Origin: an uncultured Eubacteriales bacterium
GTDB lineage: Bacteria > Bacillota > Clostridia > UBA1381 > UBA9506
Direction: 5' to 3'
Length of the DNA: 49,837 nucleotides
NCBI GenBank assembly: GCA_949299615.1
Contig: CASGBM010000017.1
Coordinates: forward strand, 1 to 49,837
Position numbers and translations under genes: made by a program. This document shows, piece after piece, positions 35,320-43,871 of the stretch. Positions within the stretch are counted from its first letter, which is position 1, and each line of letters begins with the position of its first letter. The notes below the pieces were generated by a model. That model made no database searches, was not told the DNA's origin, and worked only from the letters and a program-made list of their open reading frames with translations.

Positions 35320-36105
35320 ATGTTTGATTTGAAAGGAAAAATTGCTCTGGTGACAGGTGCATCCTATGGGATCGGTTACGCCATTGCAAAGGCATACGCC
35401 CAAGCCGGCGCGACCATTGTTTTTAATGACATTAAGCAGGAATTGGTTGACAAAGGCCTTGCAAGCTACAAGGCGGACGGCATTGACGCGCATGGCTATG
35501 TCTGTGACGTTACGGATGAAAATGCGGTCAATGAGTTAGTAGCAAAAATTGAGAAGGAAGTCGGCGTAATTGATATTTTGGTAAACAACGCCGGTATCAT
35601 TAAACGGATTCCGATGTGCGATATGAGCGCAGCTGAATTTAGACAAGTCATTGATGTGGACTTAAATGCGCCGTTTATCGTGTCAAAAGCAGTCATTCCG
35701 TCCATGATTAAAAAAGGTCACGGAAAAATCATTAATATCTGTTCTATGATGAGTGAGCTCGGCCGTGAAACGGTTTCGGCTTACGCTGCAGCAAAAGGCG
35801 GATTGAAAATGCTGACCAGAAATATTGCTTCTGAATACGGCGAATACAACATTCAATGTAACGGCATCGGTCCTGGTTATATTGCCACGCCGCAAACAGC
35901 GCCTCTGCGTGAAAAACAGCCGGACGGTTCCCGCCATCCGTTTGACAGCTTTATTATAGCAAAAACACCGGCAGCCCGTTGGGGAACACCGGAAGATCTG
36001 GCAGGCCCGGCCGTATTTTTGGCGAGCGATGCATCCAACTTTGTCAACGGCCATATCCTTTATGTTGACGGCGGTATTTTAGCTTATATCGGAAAACAGC
36101 CGTAA
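35320..36105 (+). CDS. kduD: 2-dehydro-3-deoxy-D-gluconate 5-dehydrogenase
   Basis: A 261-residue short-chain dehydrogenase that reduces the KduI product to 2-keto-3-deoxygluconate with NADH. It has the coenzyme motif T-G-A-S-Y-G-I-G, N-N-A-G, the catalytic Ser in S-M-M-S-E-L-G and Tyr/Lys in Y-A-A-A-K, and a C-terminal N-G-H-I-L-Y-V-D-G-G. The adjacent kduI fixes the family choice among many SDRs. The polysaccharide lyases and the KDG kinase of the route are not in the window. Confidence 0.92.
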   Translation: MFDLKGKIALVTGASYGIGYAIAKAYAQAGATIVFNDIKQELVDKGLASYKADGIDAHGYVCDVTDENAVNELVAKIEKEVGVIDILVNNAGIIKRIPMCDMSAAEFRQVIDVDLNAPFIVSKAVIPSMIKKGHGKIINICSMMSELGRETVSAYAAAKGGLKMLTRNIASEYGEYNIQCNGIGPGYIATPQTAPLREKQPDGSRHPFDSFIIAKTPAARWGTPEDLAGPAVFLASDASNFVNGHILYVDGGILAYIGKQP

Positions 36106-36129
36106 TAAAATTTTGATTAATTAAAATTA

Positions 36130-36165
36130 AAAAGCTGACCCTGCTAAAAAACAAGGTCAGCTTTT
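36130..36165 (+). terminator. Terminator of kduI-kduD
   Basis: AAAAGCTGACC (36130-36140) pairs with GGTCAGCTTTT (36155-36165); 24 bp after the kduD stop. Confidence 0.8.
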
Positions 36166-36199
36166 ATATTTTGAATCCTATTTTCAATATCCACTTTCT

Positions 36200-36285
36200 C
36201 CGTAGGGTGCGGCGCCACGGCGCACCGAAAATTTTATACCTCTCTGCGGATATGAACCGGGGCACCACAGCGCCGTCCCCTACGG
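36200..36285. repeat. GC-rich inverted intergenic repeat
   Basis: CCGTAGGG at 36200-36207 is mirrored by CCCTACGG at 36278-36285. Inside are two GC-rich blocks (GGTGCGGCGCC... and GGGGCACCACAGCGCCG...) that are partly complementary to each other. The block sits between convergent genes and looks like a dispersed palindromic repeat. Confidence 0.5.
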
Positions 36286-36311
36286 ATAATGCTTTGTTTT
36301 TTATCCTGCGG

Positions 36312-38060
36312 CTAATTTGCTTGCGCAAATGCATACTCTCCAATAAACAGCACCTGATCATTTTTATCATCACGGATAAAAAAGACAAACGGTTGATCTG
36401 CCCGGAAAACGACCAGCTCCGGCTGCTGTATTGCAGATGTGGCTCCTCCCATGCCTCCCATGGTAATCACCGCCGCTTCCGTGCCGTTTTCGTCCACTTC
36501 AATATATGTTTTTTGAAGTACCGTCATCAGATATGTATTATAATCCGGATTCGGTGTTGTCATTGCGCCAAATTCTGCTAACGCGCTGTCATACGCCAAA
36601 TTCATCCCCATGGATTTCAAGGCTTCGTCAAAGGAAGTCGCCGTCTCCACTTTGAATTTTGGCATCATCAGTTCTACTCTTTTGTTTTCCATGAAATCCA
36701 GGTATTTTTCCGGATTTTCACATTCTCCCAATACCAGATACATGGAAAAATTATAATCTTCATACGGCAGACGCACCATCTGCATCGTATCATCTGCATA
36801 ATAGAGCGCTTGCAAAGTCTGGTTTAAAAAACTAATCTCACTCTGCTTGCCGTTTTTATCCGTAAAAATATCTTTTTTGGTTTGCGATGCCGCAAACGGT
36901 TTTGCCCAGGCTGCTTTAAAATACACCGCATTGAGCAGGCAAGCTAAAAAATCCTCTCTATCAACCAAGTCCTCCGTCAAAATATCTGTTATTTTCCCAT
37001 GCGTTTTTTCTTTAACCCATCCGTTAACAGTGCTGAGAGCGTTTTGACGGTTAATTTCTCCCGCTTCTCCATCGTAAAACTCCTTCACCAAAGCTTTATA
37101 AGAATCCAAAAATTGCATTTTGCTGGGATGGTCCGTATTGAGCCAAATCGAATTGGCAATTTCAATCGCGACTTTATCCTTTTGTGCGTATTCTGCCATA
37201 AGGCCTTTCGCATACTCATTATACTGCGCAATCTCACTGGTTGATAGCAGCGAAAGAATTTCTTCCTGCGTCTTGCCTTCCGCCCCGTTAGCGATTAAGG
37301 CAAGTGCCATTTCAAGGCTCAGAGGTGAGTACATATAATTTTCATCCTGCGGCATCCATTCTCTTAGTTTCCAAGATAGCGGCTGCGTGTTTTCGTTTTT
37401 CGCCGCCAAAAGGCGGTCTGCATCTTCTTGGGTGCAAACCTGTTTTTCCACTAGTTGGTCTAACACAGTTGCACCGGAAGCGGTTTTTGCCAGAAGAGAA
37501 GCATAGCACAGGTATACAGCATCGCTTCGCAGCAGTTGATAATCTGCCGCCTCTACTGCAAGTCTTGCATACTCATTAGAAAAAAGCCCTGCCTCTATTG
37601 CTTTTTCATACACGTTATCTAATGTCAAATCGCGGTAACCCATAATTCCAAGCAGCATTTTAGCAAATTCCCGTCCTGTCACACCGCGCCCAGGCAGAAA
37701 CTCGGTTTCAGAAACGCCGTTTATGTACCCTCTCTCCACTCCAAAAGCAATGTGCGGCGCCATCCAGCTTGTTTCTTCTACATCGGAAAACCCTGTCATC
37801 TTGTTTCCCGAAAGTGCAGTTTTTTCCTCACCAGCCATTCGTACAGCCAAAGCCGCCGCCTCTGCCCGTGTTACGCCGCGCTCCAGCTCCATTCCATCTT
37901 CCGTGCCGTAAAACAAGTGAAGCTGTGCCAAAACTTCCGCCTCCTGTTTTGCCAAAGGAATCTCCGTCTGCGTATCTCCAATCCGATACCCTGCCGCTGG
38001 CAAAACCGCACTCACAGCTAAAATTACACTGAGAAAAACTGCCCACCTTGCCTTTTTCAT
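36312..38060 (-). CDS. Secreted serpin with N-terminal S-layer homology domains
   Basis: A 582-residue secreted protein. A signal peptide covers residues 1-24, and SLH-type repeats lie at about 35-195 (G-V-T-R-A-E-A-A-A-L-A-V-R-M, F-S-D-V-E-E-T-S-W-M, G-Y-I-N-G-V-S). The serpin domain runs from about 225 to the end (Y-S-P-L-S-L-E-M-A-L-A-L-I-A-N-G-A-E-G-K-T, L-L-N-A-V-Y-F-K-A-A-W, F-R-A-D-Q-P-F). The reactive-loop hinge E-N-G-T-E-A-A-V-I-T (524-533) is of the inhibitory type, and counting from Gly526 places P1-P1' near Ala540-Thr541, suggesting an elastase-like target. So a cell-surface-tethered suicide protease inhibitor. Upstream on the same strand are a sensor kinase and regulator. Confidence 0.9.
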   Translation of the reverse strand: MKKARWAVFLSVILAVSAVLPAAGYRIGDTQTEIPLAKQEAEVLAQLHLFYGTEDGMELERGVTRAEAAALAVRMAGEEKTALSGNKMTGFSDVEETSWMAPHIAFGVERGYINGVSETEFLPGRGVTGREFAKMLLGIMGYRDLTLDNVYEKAIEAGLFSNEYARLAVEAADYQLLRSDAVYLCYASLLAKTASGATVLDQLVEKQVCTQEDADRLLAAKNENTQPLSWKLREWMPQDENYMYSPLSLEMALALIANGAEGKTQEEILSLLSTSEIAQYNEYAKGLMAEYAQKDKVAIEIANSIWLNTDHPSKMQFLDSYKALVKEFYDGEAGEINRQNALSTVNGWVKEKTHGKITDILTEDLVDREDFLACLLNAVYFKAAWAKPFAASQTKKDIFTDKNGKQSEISFLNQTLQALYYADDTMQMVRLPYEDYNFSMYLVLGECENPEKYLDFMENKRVELMMPKFKVETATSFDEALKSMGMNLAYDSALAEFGAMTTPNPDYNTYLMTVLQKTYIEVDENGTEAAVITMGGMGGATSAIQQPELVVFRADQPFVFFIRDDKNDQVLFIGEYAFAQAN

Positions 38061-38139
38061 AACTTTTCCTCCTCACCAGTTTTTAACCATTTGCTGCAAA
38101 GCCAAAATAAGGATATATTTTCTAACATAATAGACTAAA

Positions 38140-39351
38140 TTAATCAGAAAAAAGTTCCAAAACGGTCTTTTCGTCCGGCTTATTTTTACTTCTCTCCGTT
38201 TCCTTTTCACATTCCGGTAAAGCGCAGCTAATATGTTCGCCCATTGGCAACACAATCGTAAATTGGGTGCAGCAGTCCGCACTTTCGGCTGTGATACTGC
38301 CGCCGTGGGCTGTTACAATTTCTTTTGCAATTGCAAGTCCAAGCCCCGCTCCGCCGCTGCGGCTGGAACGGGACTGGTCAAGCCGGTAAAACTTTTCAAA
38401 AATGGTTTCTAATTTTTCCGGAGGAATTGTCTCCCCTTTGTTTGAAATCGTAACAATAACAGTATCCTCCATCTTTGCATTTATTTTTATACTGCTCTTC
38501 TGATTGCTGTATGCCAAAGCGTTTTTCAGTATATTATTAAACACCCTTGCCAGTTTATCTGCATCCCCATAAAGATATAGCTCTTCCGGCGCCACAATTT
38601 CAATCTGTTTTTCTTCCGCTTTTGCAATTGGGTAAAATTCATCTGCCAACTGACGCAATAGCAAAGACAAGTTAAATTTCCTTTTTTCCAGCGGAATCCG
38701 CTGCAAATTAAACCGGGTAATTTCAAAAAATTCGTCTACAAGGTTTTCCAATCGATTTGCTTTTTCCAGCGCAATATGCGTATATTTTAATCTTTGCTGC
38801 TCCGGCATAGCATTTGCCTCTTCCAACAGACTCAGATAACCAATCACTGAAGTTAACGGTGTACGAATATCGTGCGCAAGATACATCACCAAATCGTTTT
38901 TTCTTTGTTCCGCCTCCTTTGCTTCATTTGTGCGGGTTTCCAATTCAATTTTCAGCTGGTTCAGCCGGTTTTCTACGGTTTCCAGTTCCGGCAGAAGTTC
39001 AATTTTTCTTGCCCCTGTATCCGTGATCAAATCTATTCCCCGGCTAATGTCATCAAAGTAACCGGTCATCCAGGAAACAAACAGGCGAATAAAGAAAAAA
39101 GATAATATGACAATTGACACCGCCATAATCCCGTTCATATTTTCCCGAATTAACGCGTCGTAAATGCCCAGTGCCGAATCATAAGATATTGACAGCATGG
39201 CGCAAATCAACTCTACAAGGATATTGCCCAGGTATCCCCGTACCATAGTACGCAAAAAAAAGACAGAAAAAAATGCCAACAGGACAAGCAGCACAATTCT
39301 CGTAAATAGTTTTCTTTTCAGTCGATGATAATCCCCTTTTCTACGTTTCAA
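38140..39351 (-). CDS. Sensor histidine kinase, VanS-like
   Basis: A 403-residue membrane sensor: two membrane helices (about 15-40 and 70-92) around a short loop, a coiled linker (about 110-145), the dimerisation/phospho-acceptor helix with His160 in A-H-D-I-R-T-P-L-T-S-V, and an ATPase domain with N-N-I-L-K-N-A-L (N box), F-E-K-F-Y-R-L-D (F box) and G-G-A-G-L-G-L-A-I-A-K (G box). It resembles VanS but no vancomycin ligase genes are near, so resistance should not be assumed. The start overlaps the regulator gene by 11 bp. The serpin gene follows 79 bp downstream and could belong to its operon. Confidence 0.92.
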   Translation of the reverse strand: MKRRKGDYHRLKRKLFTRIVLLVLLAFFSVFFLRTMVRGYLGNILVELICAMLSISYDSALGIYDALIRENMNGIMAVSIVILSFFFIRLFVSWMTGYFDDISRGIDLITDTGARKIELLPELETVENRLNQLKIELETRTNEAKEAEQRKNDLVMYLAHDIRTPLTSVIGYLSLLEEANAMPEQQRLKYTHIALEKANRLENLVDEFFEITRFNLQRIPLEKRKFNLSLLLRQLADEFYPIAKAEEKQIEIVAPEELYLYGDADKLARVFNNILKNALAYSNQKSSIKINAKMEDTVIVTISNKGETIPPEKLETIFEKFYRLDQSRSSRSGGAGLGLAIAKEIVTAHGGSITAESADCCTQFTIVLPMGEHISCALPECEKETERSKNKPDEKTVLELFSD

Positions 39352-40036
39352 TTTTATAGCCTACCCCCCATACCGTTTTTATATATTTCGGATGTTCGCC
39401 CGAATCGTTCATTTTTTCCCGTAAGTGCCGAATATGCACCATAATCGTATTGTTGCTGCTGGTATAATATTTCTCGCCCCACACCTCACGAAAAAGCTGT
39501 TCTGAACTCATCACTTTGCCTTTATTTTTGCAGAGTTGCCACAAAATAGAAAATTCTGTCGGCGTCAGCACAAGTGTTTTTTCATTTAACGTGCATTCAT
39601 GCGTTTCTTTGTTTAGCACAATGCCGGATACCGTCAGTACATTATCCTCTTCCTGCACCCCCGTATTATATCTGGTATAACGCCTGAGCTGTGCTTTGAC
39701 CCGGGCAACCAGCTCAAGCGGCAGAAACGGTTTTGTGATATAGTCATCTGCCCCCAGGGTTAGACCGTTAATCTTATCTGTTCCGCTGTCCTTTGCCGTC
39801 AGCATGATCACAGGATAACGGTAATGCCGGCGAATATATTTACACAGTGAAAAGCCGTCCCCGTCCGGCAGCATAACATCCAAAAGGGCAAGATCTATTT
39901 TCTGCTCTTCAATCAGTTTCTTTGCCTGCTCCACATTACCCGCCTTTAACACCAAAAAGTTTTCATTATTTAAATATACTTCCACCAAATCCGCAATCTC
40001 GTTTTCATCGTCAACAACCAAAATCTGATAACTCAT
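39341..40036 (-). CDS. OmpR/VanR-like response regulator
   Basis: A 231-residue response regulator. The receiver domain has the acidic pocket D9-D10, phospho-acceptor Asp53 (L-L-D-V-M-L-P-D-G-D-G-F), the Thr in M-L-T-A-K and the Lys in T-K-P-F. A winged-helix DNA-binding domain covers about 130-231 (L-T-P-T-E-F-S-I-L-W-Q-L, T-V-W-G-V-G-Y-K). The second of two adjacent ATGs is taken because it lies 7 nt after GGAGG. It is the first gene of a regulator-kinase pair. Confidence 0.93.
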   Translation of the reverse strand: MSYQILVVDDENEIADLVEVYLNNENFLVLKAGNVEQAKKLIEEQKIDLALLDVMLPDGDGFSLCKYIRRHYRYPVIMLTAKDSGTDKINGLTLGADDYITKPFLPLELVARVKAQLRRYTRYNTGVQEEDNVLTVSGIVLNKETHECTLNEKTLVLTPTEFSILWQLCKNKGKVMSSEQLFREVWGEKYYTSSNNTIMVHIRHLREKMNDSGEHPKYIKTVWGVGYKIET

Positions 40037-40170
40037 CATAATCCCTCCCTATAATTACTGCTCTATTCATATTCTATATCAAATTATACCGAAATTTGTC
40101 ATATAAAGTCTTAAAAATTTCTTAAATTTATGATTATTGTACTACAAAATAAAAAAAAATTCAAAACTGC

Positions 40171-40225
40171 TTGACAATTTATTAATGGAAGAATATAATA
40201 ACATATGAACAAATGATCATATGTT
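40171..40225 (+). promoter_or_regulatory. Promoter and ArsR operator of the metal-efflux operon
   Basis: A perfect sigma-A promoter: TTGACA (40171-40176), 17 bp, TATAAT (40194-40199). Directly after it lies an inverted repeat AACATATGA-8 bp-TCATATGTT (40200-40208 and 40217-40225), the type of site bound by CadC/CzrA-like ArsR repressors, covering the transcription start. Confidence 0.85.
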
Positions 40226-40241
40226 TATTGGAGGTGATTGT

Positions 40242-40607
40242 ATGATTGATCAAAACAATATGGAACGGTGTGACTTTATTCACGCCCACGATGATATAAT
40301 TCAAAAAGTAAAGGCACAGATGCCGGAAGATGAAATTCTTTATGATCTTGCAGAACTGTTCAAATTGTTTGGCGACTGCACCCGCATTAAAATCTTATAT
40401 GTTTTGTTTGAATCGGAAATGTGCGTCTGCGATCTCGCACAGCTTTTAAATATGACGCAGTCGGCAATTTCCCATCAGCTCCGTGCCTTAAAACAAAACA
40501 AATTGGTAAAAAGCCGGCGGGACGGCAAAACCGTTTTCTACTCTTTGGCTGATTCTCACGTGACAACCATCATAAATCAAGGGATGGAACACATATCGGA
40601 ACCATAA
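40242..40607 (+). CDS. ArsR/SmtB-family metal-sensing repressor
   Basis: A 121-residue winged-helix repressor. There is a Cys/His-bearing N-terminus (M-E-R-C-D-F-I-H-A-H-D), then L-F-K-L-F-G-D-C-T-R-I-K-I-L and the characteristic metal-box E-M-C-V-C-D-L-A-Q-L-L, followed by T-Q-S-A-I-S-H-Q-L-R-A-L-K recognition helix and G-K-T-V-F-Y-S-L-A-D-S-H-V. The C-V-C box plus N-terminal Cys suggests cadmium/lead sensing; the C-terminal D-x-H-V could form a zinc site. GGAGGTGAT before the ATG at 40242 fixes the start. It probably releases the operator when metal binds. Confidence 0.93.
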   Translation: MIDQNNMERCDFIHAHDDIIQKVKAQMPEDEILYDLAELFKLFGDCTRIKILYVLFESEMCVCDLAQLLNMTQSAISHQLRALKQNKLVKSRRDGKTVFYSLADSHVTTIINQGMEHISEP

Positions 40608-40659
40608 TAGCTGGATAGCCGGTTTTGGAATCGAATCCGCTAAATTAAAGGAGGATATT

Positions 40660-40878
40660 ATGAAAAAAACATATCAGCTTGAAAATTTGGATTGTGCAAA
40701 CTGCGCCGCTAAAATGGAACGGGCTATCCGTAAAATAGACGGCGTGCATTCCGCCAGCATCCATTTTCTAACTCAAAAATTAATACTTGAGGCGGACGAG
40801 ACAAACTTGGAAAATATATTAAAAGAATCCATTAAAGTTTGCAAAAAAGTGGACTCTGACTGTTCCATTATCATTTGA
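40660..40878 (+). CDS. Heavy-metal-associated (HMA) domain protein
   Basis: A 72-residue single HMA domain with the metal-binding loop D-C-A-N-C-A-A-K (C-x2-C) and a late Cys-rich tail (V-C-K-K-V-D-S-D-C). In most cadmium/zinc ATPases this domain is the N-terminus of the pump; here it is a separate gene 16 bp before a pump that lacks it. So it likely delivers metal to the ATPase. GGAGG ribosome binding site. Confidence 0.92.
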   Translation: MKKTYQLENLDCANCAAKMERAIRKIDGVHSASIHFLTQKLILEADETNLENILKESIKVCKKVDSDCSIII

Positions 40879-40894
40879 GAAAGGCGGCAGACAT

Positions 40895-42748
40895 ATGACT
40901 TTGAAACAAAAAAAAATGCTGGTTCGCATTCTTGTCAGCGCTGCTTTTTTAGTAATTGCTTTTGCTTTGCCGGTAACCGGCTGGCTTCGCCTCATTTGTT
41001 TTTTACTGCCCTATGCAATCATTGGCTGGGATGTGGTTTTAAAAGCGATTCGCAATATACTGCACGGTCAGTTATTTGATGAAAACTTTTTGATGGCTTT
41101 GGCTACCATCGGCGCCTTTTGTATCGGGGAATATCCGGAGGGCGCGGCGGTTATCCTGTTTTATCAAGTGGGAGAGCTGTTTGAAAGTTACGCTGTCGGC
41201 CGTTCGCGCCGCTCCATTTCTGAGCTGATGGACATTCGTCCTGACTATGCAAATATTGAAAAAGAAGGCGAATTAAAACAGGTGTCCCCAGAGGAAATTG
41301 CGGTTGGGGATGAGATTATTATCAAAGCGGGCGAACGCATCCCATTAGACGGAGTGGTAACAGAAGGTTTCTCTACCCTAAACACCTCTGCACTGACCGG
41401 CGAATCCCTGCCGCGCGAGGTTGCACCCGGCTCTTCGGTTATCAGCGGCTGCATTAATCAAACCGGACTTTTGCATGTAACGGTCACAAAACGGTTTGAA
41501 GAATCGACAGTATCTAAAATCTTGGACTTAGTGGAAAATTCCAGCTCTAAAAAAGCGCGCACAGAAAATTTCATTACACGCTTTGCGCGTTATTATACGC
41601 CGGTGGTAGTCTTATGCGCCGTGCTGTTAGCTTTGGTTCCTCCTTTGATTTTTCAAGGCGGCTGGAGCGACTGGATCCACCGTGCTTTTATCTTTTTGGT
41701 TGTATCTTGTCCCTGCGCCCTGGTCATATCCATTCCGCTCAGCTTTTTCGGCGGCATCGGCGGCGCCTCAAAATGCGGAATTCTGGTCAAAGGCGGAAAT
41801 TATCTGGAGGCGCTTGCCCGTACGGATACGGTCGTATTTGATAAAACCGGTACATTGACGGAAGGCGTTTTTGAAGTATCCTGCATTCATCCTGAACCGG
41901 GCTGGCAAGAGGAATCCTTGTTAGAATATGCCGTTTTAGCAGAAAGTTATTCTGACCACCCGATTTCTCTTTCCCTGCAGGCGGCTTATACAAAACCGCT
42001 GGAAAAAAACAGAGTTGCCGACACAGAAGAAATTGCCGGACACGGAGTAAAAGCAACCATTGACGGAAAAAGCGTCCACGTAGGCAATGGAAAACTGATG
42101 TCACAAATACGCATTTCCTGGCACGAATGTCACCTGGCAGGAACCGCCGTGCACATTGCTGTTGACGGGGCCTATGCCGGTCACATTATCATTTCTGACC
42201 GCATTCGTGCTGACGCAAAACAAACAATTCAAGAACTGAAGCGGCAGGGCATCCGCAAAACTGCCATGCTGACCGGTGATGTGAAGAGCATTGCGGAGTT
42301 GGTTGCCAAACAGCTGGAGATTGATGAATTTCATGCTAATCTTTTACCCGCAGATAAAGTGGTATGTTTGGAGCAAATGATGAACGAACCCTCAAAGAAA
42401 GGAAACCTTCTGTTTGTCGGCGACGGGATTAACGATGCCCCTGTGCTGGCGCGGGCGGACATTGGGGTCGCCATGGGCGGTCTGGGGTCCGACGCAGCGG
42501 TAGAAGCGGCTGATATCGTTTTGATGGATGATAAACCCTCTAAAATTCCGCTTGCGATCCAAATTGCCCGCCGAACATTAACCATTGTCAAACAAAATAT
42601 TGTGTTTGCCCTGTTGGTCAAATTTTTTGTACTCATTCTCGGGGCGTTTGGATTAGCAAATATGTGGGAAGCGGTTTTTGCCGATGTCGGAGTAGCTGTA
42701 ATCGCTATATTAAATGCCTCCCGAGCCCTTCGCATTCGCTTTCGGTAA
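40895..42748 (+). CDS. P1B-type heavy-metal ATPase (CadA/ZntA-like)
   Basis: A 617-residue metal-exporting ATPase, likely for Cd, Zn or Pb. It starts directly at the membrane helices without an N-terminal HMA domain. The metal-site motif C272-P-C274 (S-C-P-C-A-L-V) is in a membrane helix. The actuator motif T-G-E-S-L-P, the phosphorylated Asp316 in D-K-T-G-T, the nucleotide-binding H-P motif (S-D-H-P-I-S-L) and G-D-G-I-N-D-A-P are all intact. The last helix ends A-I-L-N-A-S-R-A-L-R, typical of the Zn/Cd subgroup. Third gene of the ArsR-controlled operon. Confidence 0.95.
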   Translation: MTLKQKKMLVRILVSAAFLVIAFALPVTGWLRLICFLLPYAIIGWDVVLKAIRNILHGQLFDENFLMALATIGAFCIGEYPEGAAVILFYQVGELFESYAVGRSRRSISELMDIRPDYANIEKEGELKQVSPEEIAVGDEIIIKAGERIPLDGVVTEGFSTLNTSALTGESLPREVAPGSSVISGCINQTGLLHVTVTKRFEESTVSKILDLVENSSSKKARTENFITRFARYYTPVVVLCAVLLALVPPLIFQGGWSDWIHRAFIFLVVSCPCALVISIPLSFFGGIGGASKCGILVKGGNYLEALARTDTVVFDKTGTLTEGVFEVSCIHPEPGWQEESLLEYAVLAESYSDHPISLSLQAAYTKPLEKNRVADTEEIAGHGVKATIDGKSVHVGNGKLMSQIRISWHECHLAGTAVHIAVDGAYAGHIIISDRIRADAKQTIQELKRQGIRKTAMLTGDVKSIAELVAKQLEIDEFHANLLPADKVVCLEQMMNEPSKKGNLLFVGDGINDAPVLARADIGVAMGGLGSDAAVEAADIVLMDDKPSKIPLAIQIARRTLTIVKQNIVFALLVKFFVLILGAFGLANMWEAVFADVGVAVIAILNASRALRIRFR

Positions 42749-42766
42749 TTTGTTTTTGGTGAACAG

Positions 42767-42811
42767 AATCAAGCCCGGATTTTCCACTGGTTTGAAAATC
42801 CGGGCTTGATT
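42767..42811. terminator. Bidirectional terminator
   Basis: An 18-bp perfect stem (42767-42784 with 42794-42811; core AAGCCCGGATTTT) with a 9-nt loop between the metal-efflux operon and the convergent ABC importer. The right arm touches the stop codon of the binding-protein gene. Confidence 0.85.
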
Positions 42812-43818
42812 TATTTTACAGTTTGTATGGCTTTTTCAGCAAAACGGTTATTCACAATGATTTCATACGGCGCTTTGGTTTTCAGTTCCCCCGCCGAGCT
42901 CATTACCGTCTGCAAAAGTTCAAACGGCTCTTTTTGCAGCACCGGGTCGCTGTTCCAAACATCAATGGATTTGTACCGTTCCACTACCTTAGTCAAAATA
43001 TCCAGGTCCGTATCCGGAAACGCATACTGCACCGCTTCTGCCACTTCTTTCGCCGAATGCTGCTGCACCCATTGCTGTCCGCGGTAAACGGCGTTGGTAA
43101 ATTTTTGAATTAATCCTTCATTTTTCTCAATAAAACTTTTCTTTGCGGTATATGCCGTATACGGAATTTCGCCGCTTTCCTGGCCGATAGAACACAAAAT
43201 ATAACCTTTTCCCTCTTGTTCAATCATAGACGCCGTTGGCTCAAACAAAGAAACATACTCTGCTTCTCCGCCGGCAAAGGCACCTGCCATTAGCGAAAAT
43301 TGGATGCTGTCATCTAATACCACATCATTTACCGGATCGATTCCGTTTTGCTTTATGATATATTCCAGTGTCATATACGGCACACCGCCTTTTCTGCCCG
43401 GAATGACGGTTTTCCCCCGGATGTCGTCCCATTCAAAGGATTCATTTGGCTCTTTTCCAACCAAAAAGGAGCCGTCGCGCTTGGTTAATTGGGAAAACAC
43501 TTCCACATAATCTTCCTTTCCTTCGTTATAAACATAAATTGCCGCTTCGGGTCCGGACAGCCCAATTTCTATTTGGTCGGATAAAATTCCCGACATTACC
43601 TTATCCGTTCCCTGCAAATTGGATAATTCCAATTCCAAACCTTCGTCAGCAAAAAATCCCTGGCTGATTGCCGCATACTGCGGCGCATAAAAGACCGAGT
43701 GCGTTACTTCTCCTACTTTAATCTTGCGCAAACCGTCTGATTGACCGCAGCCGCTAAAACACACGATTGCAGTCATGAACGATAATATTAACGCTAACAT
43801 CTTTTTTTTATGTACCAT
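42811..43818 (-). CDS. ABC transporter substrate-binding lipoprotein (SsuA/ThiY-like)
   Basis: A 335-residue lipoprotein (lipobox F-S-G-C, Cys24) of the NMT1/SsuA/TauA periplasmic-binding family. The mature part begins K-V-G-E-V-T-H-S-V-F-Y-A-P-Q-Y-A-A-I-S-Q-G-F-F-A-D-E-G-L-type sequence, then G-L-S-G-P-E-A-A-I and G-K-T-V-I-P-G-R-K-G-G. Family members bind sulfonates, nitrate, taurine or thiamine precursors, and the substrate here is undetermined. It is the last gene of an ATPase-permease-binding protein operon. The ribosome binding site AAAGGA is 11 nt from the ATG. Confidence 0.9.
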   Translation of the reverse strand: MVHKKKMLALILSFMTAIVCFSGCGQSDGLRKIKVGEVTHSVFYAPQYAAISQGFFADEGLELELSNLQGTDKVMSGILSDQIEIGLSGPEAAIYVYNEGKEDYVEVFSQLTKRDGSFLVGKEPNESFEWDDIRGKTVIPGRKGGVPYMTLEYIIKQNGIDPVNDVVLDDSIQFSLMAGAFAGGEAEYVSLFEPTASMIEQEGKGYILCSIGQESGEIPYTAYTAKKSFIEKNEGLIQKFTNAVYRGQQWVQQHSAKEVAEAVQYAFPDTDLDILTKVVERYKSIDVWNSDPVLQKEPFELLQTVMSSAGELKTKAPYEIIVNNRFAEKAIQTVK

Positions 43819-43871
43819 AATTCCATCAATCCTTTCTTTTTCGACGGCAATTATGCCGCCGGCATTTAATT

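Noticed and set aside
38140-40036. Vancomycin resistance locus
   Set aside because: Only a VanRS-like pair; no vanH, ligase or vanX genes in the window.
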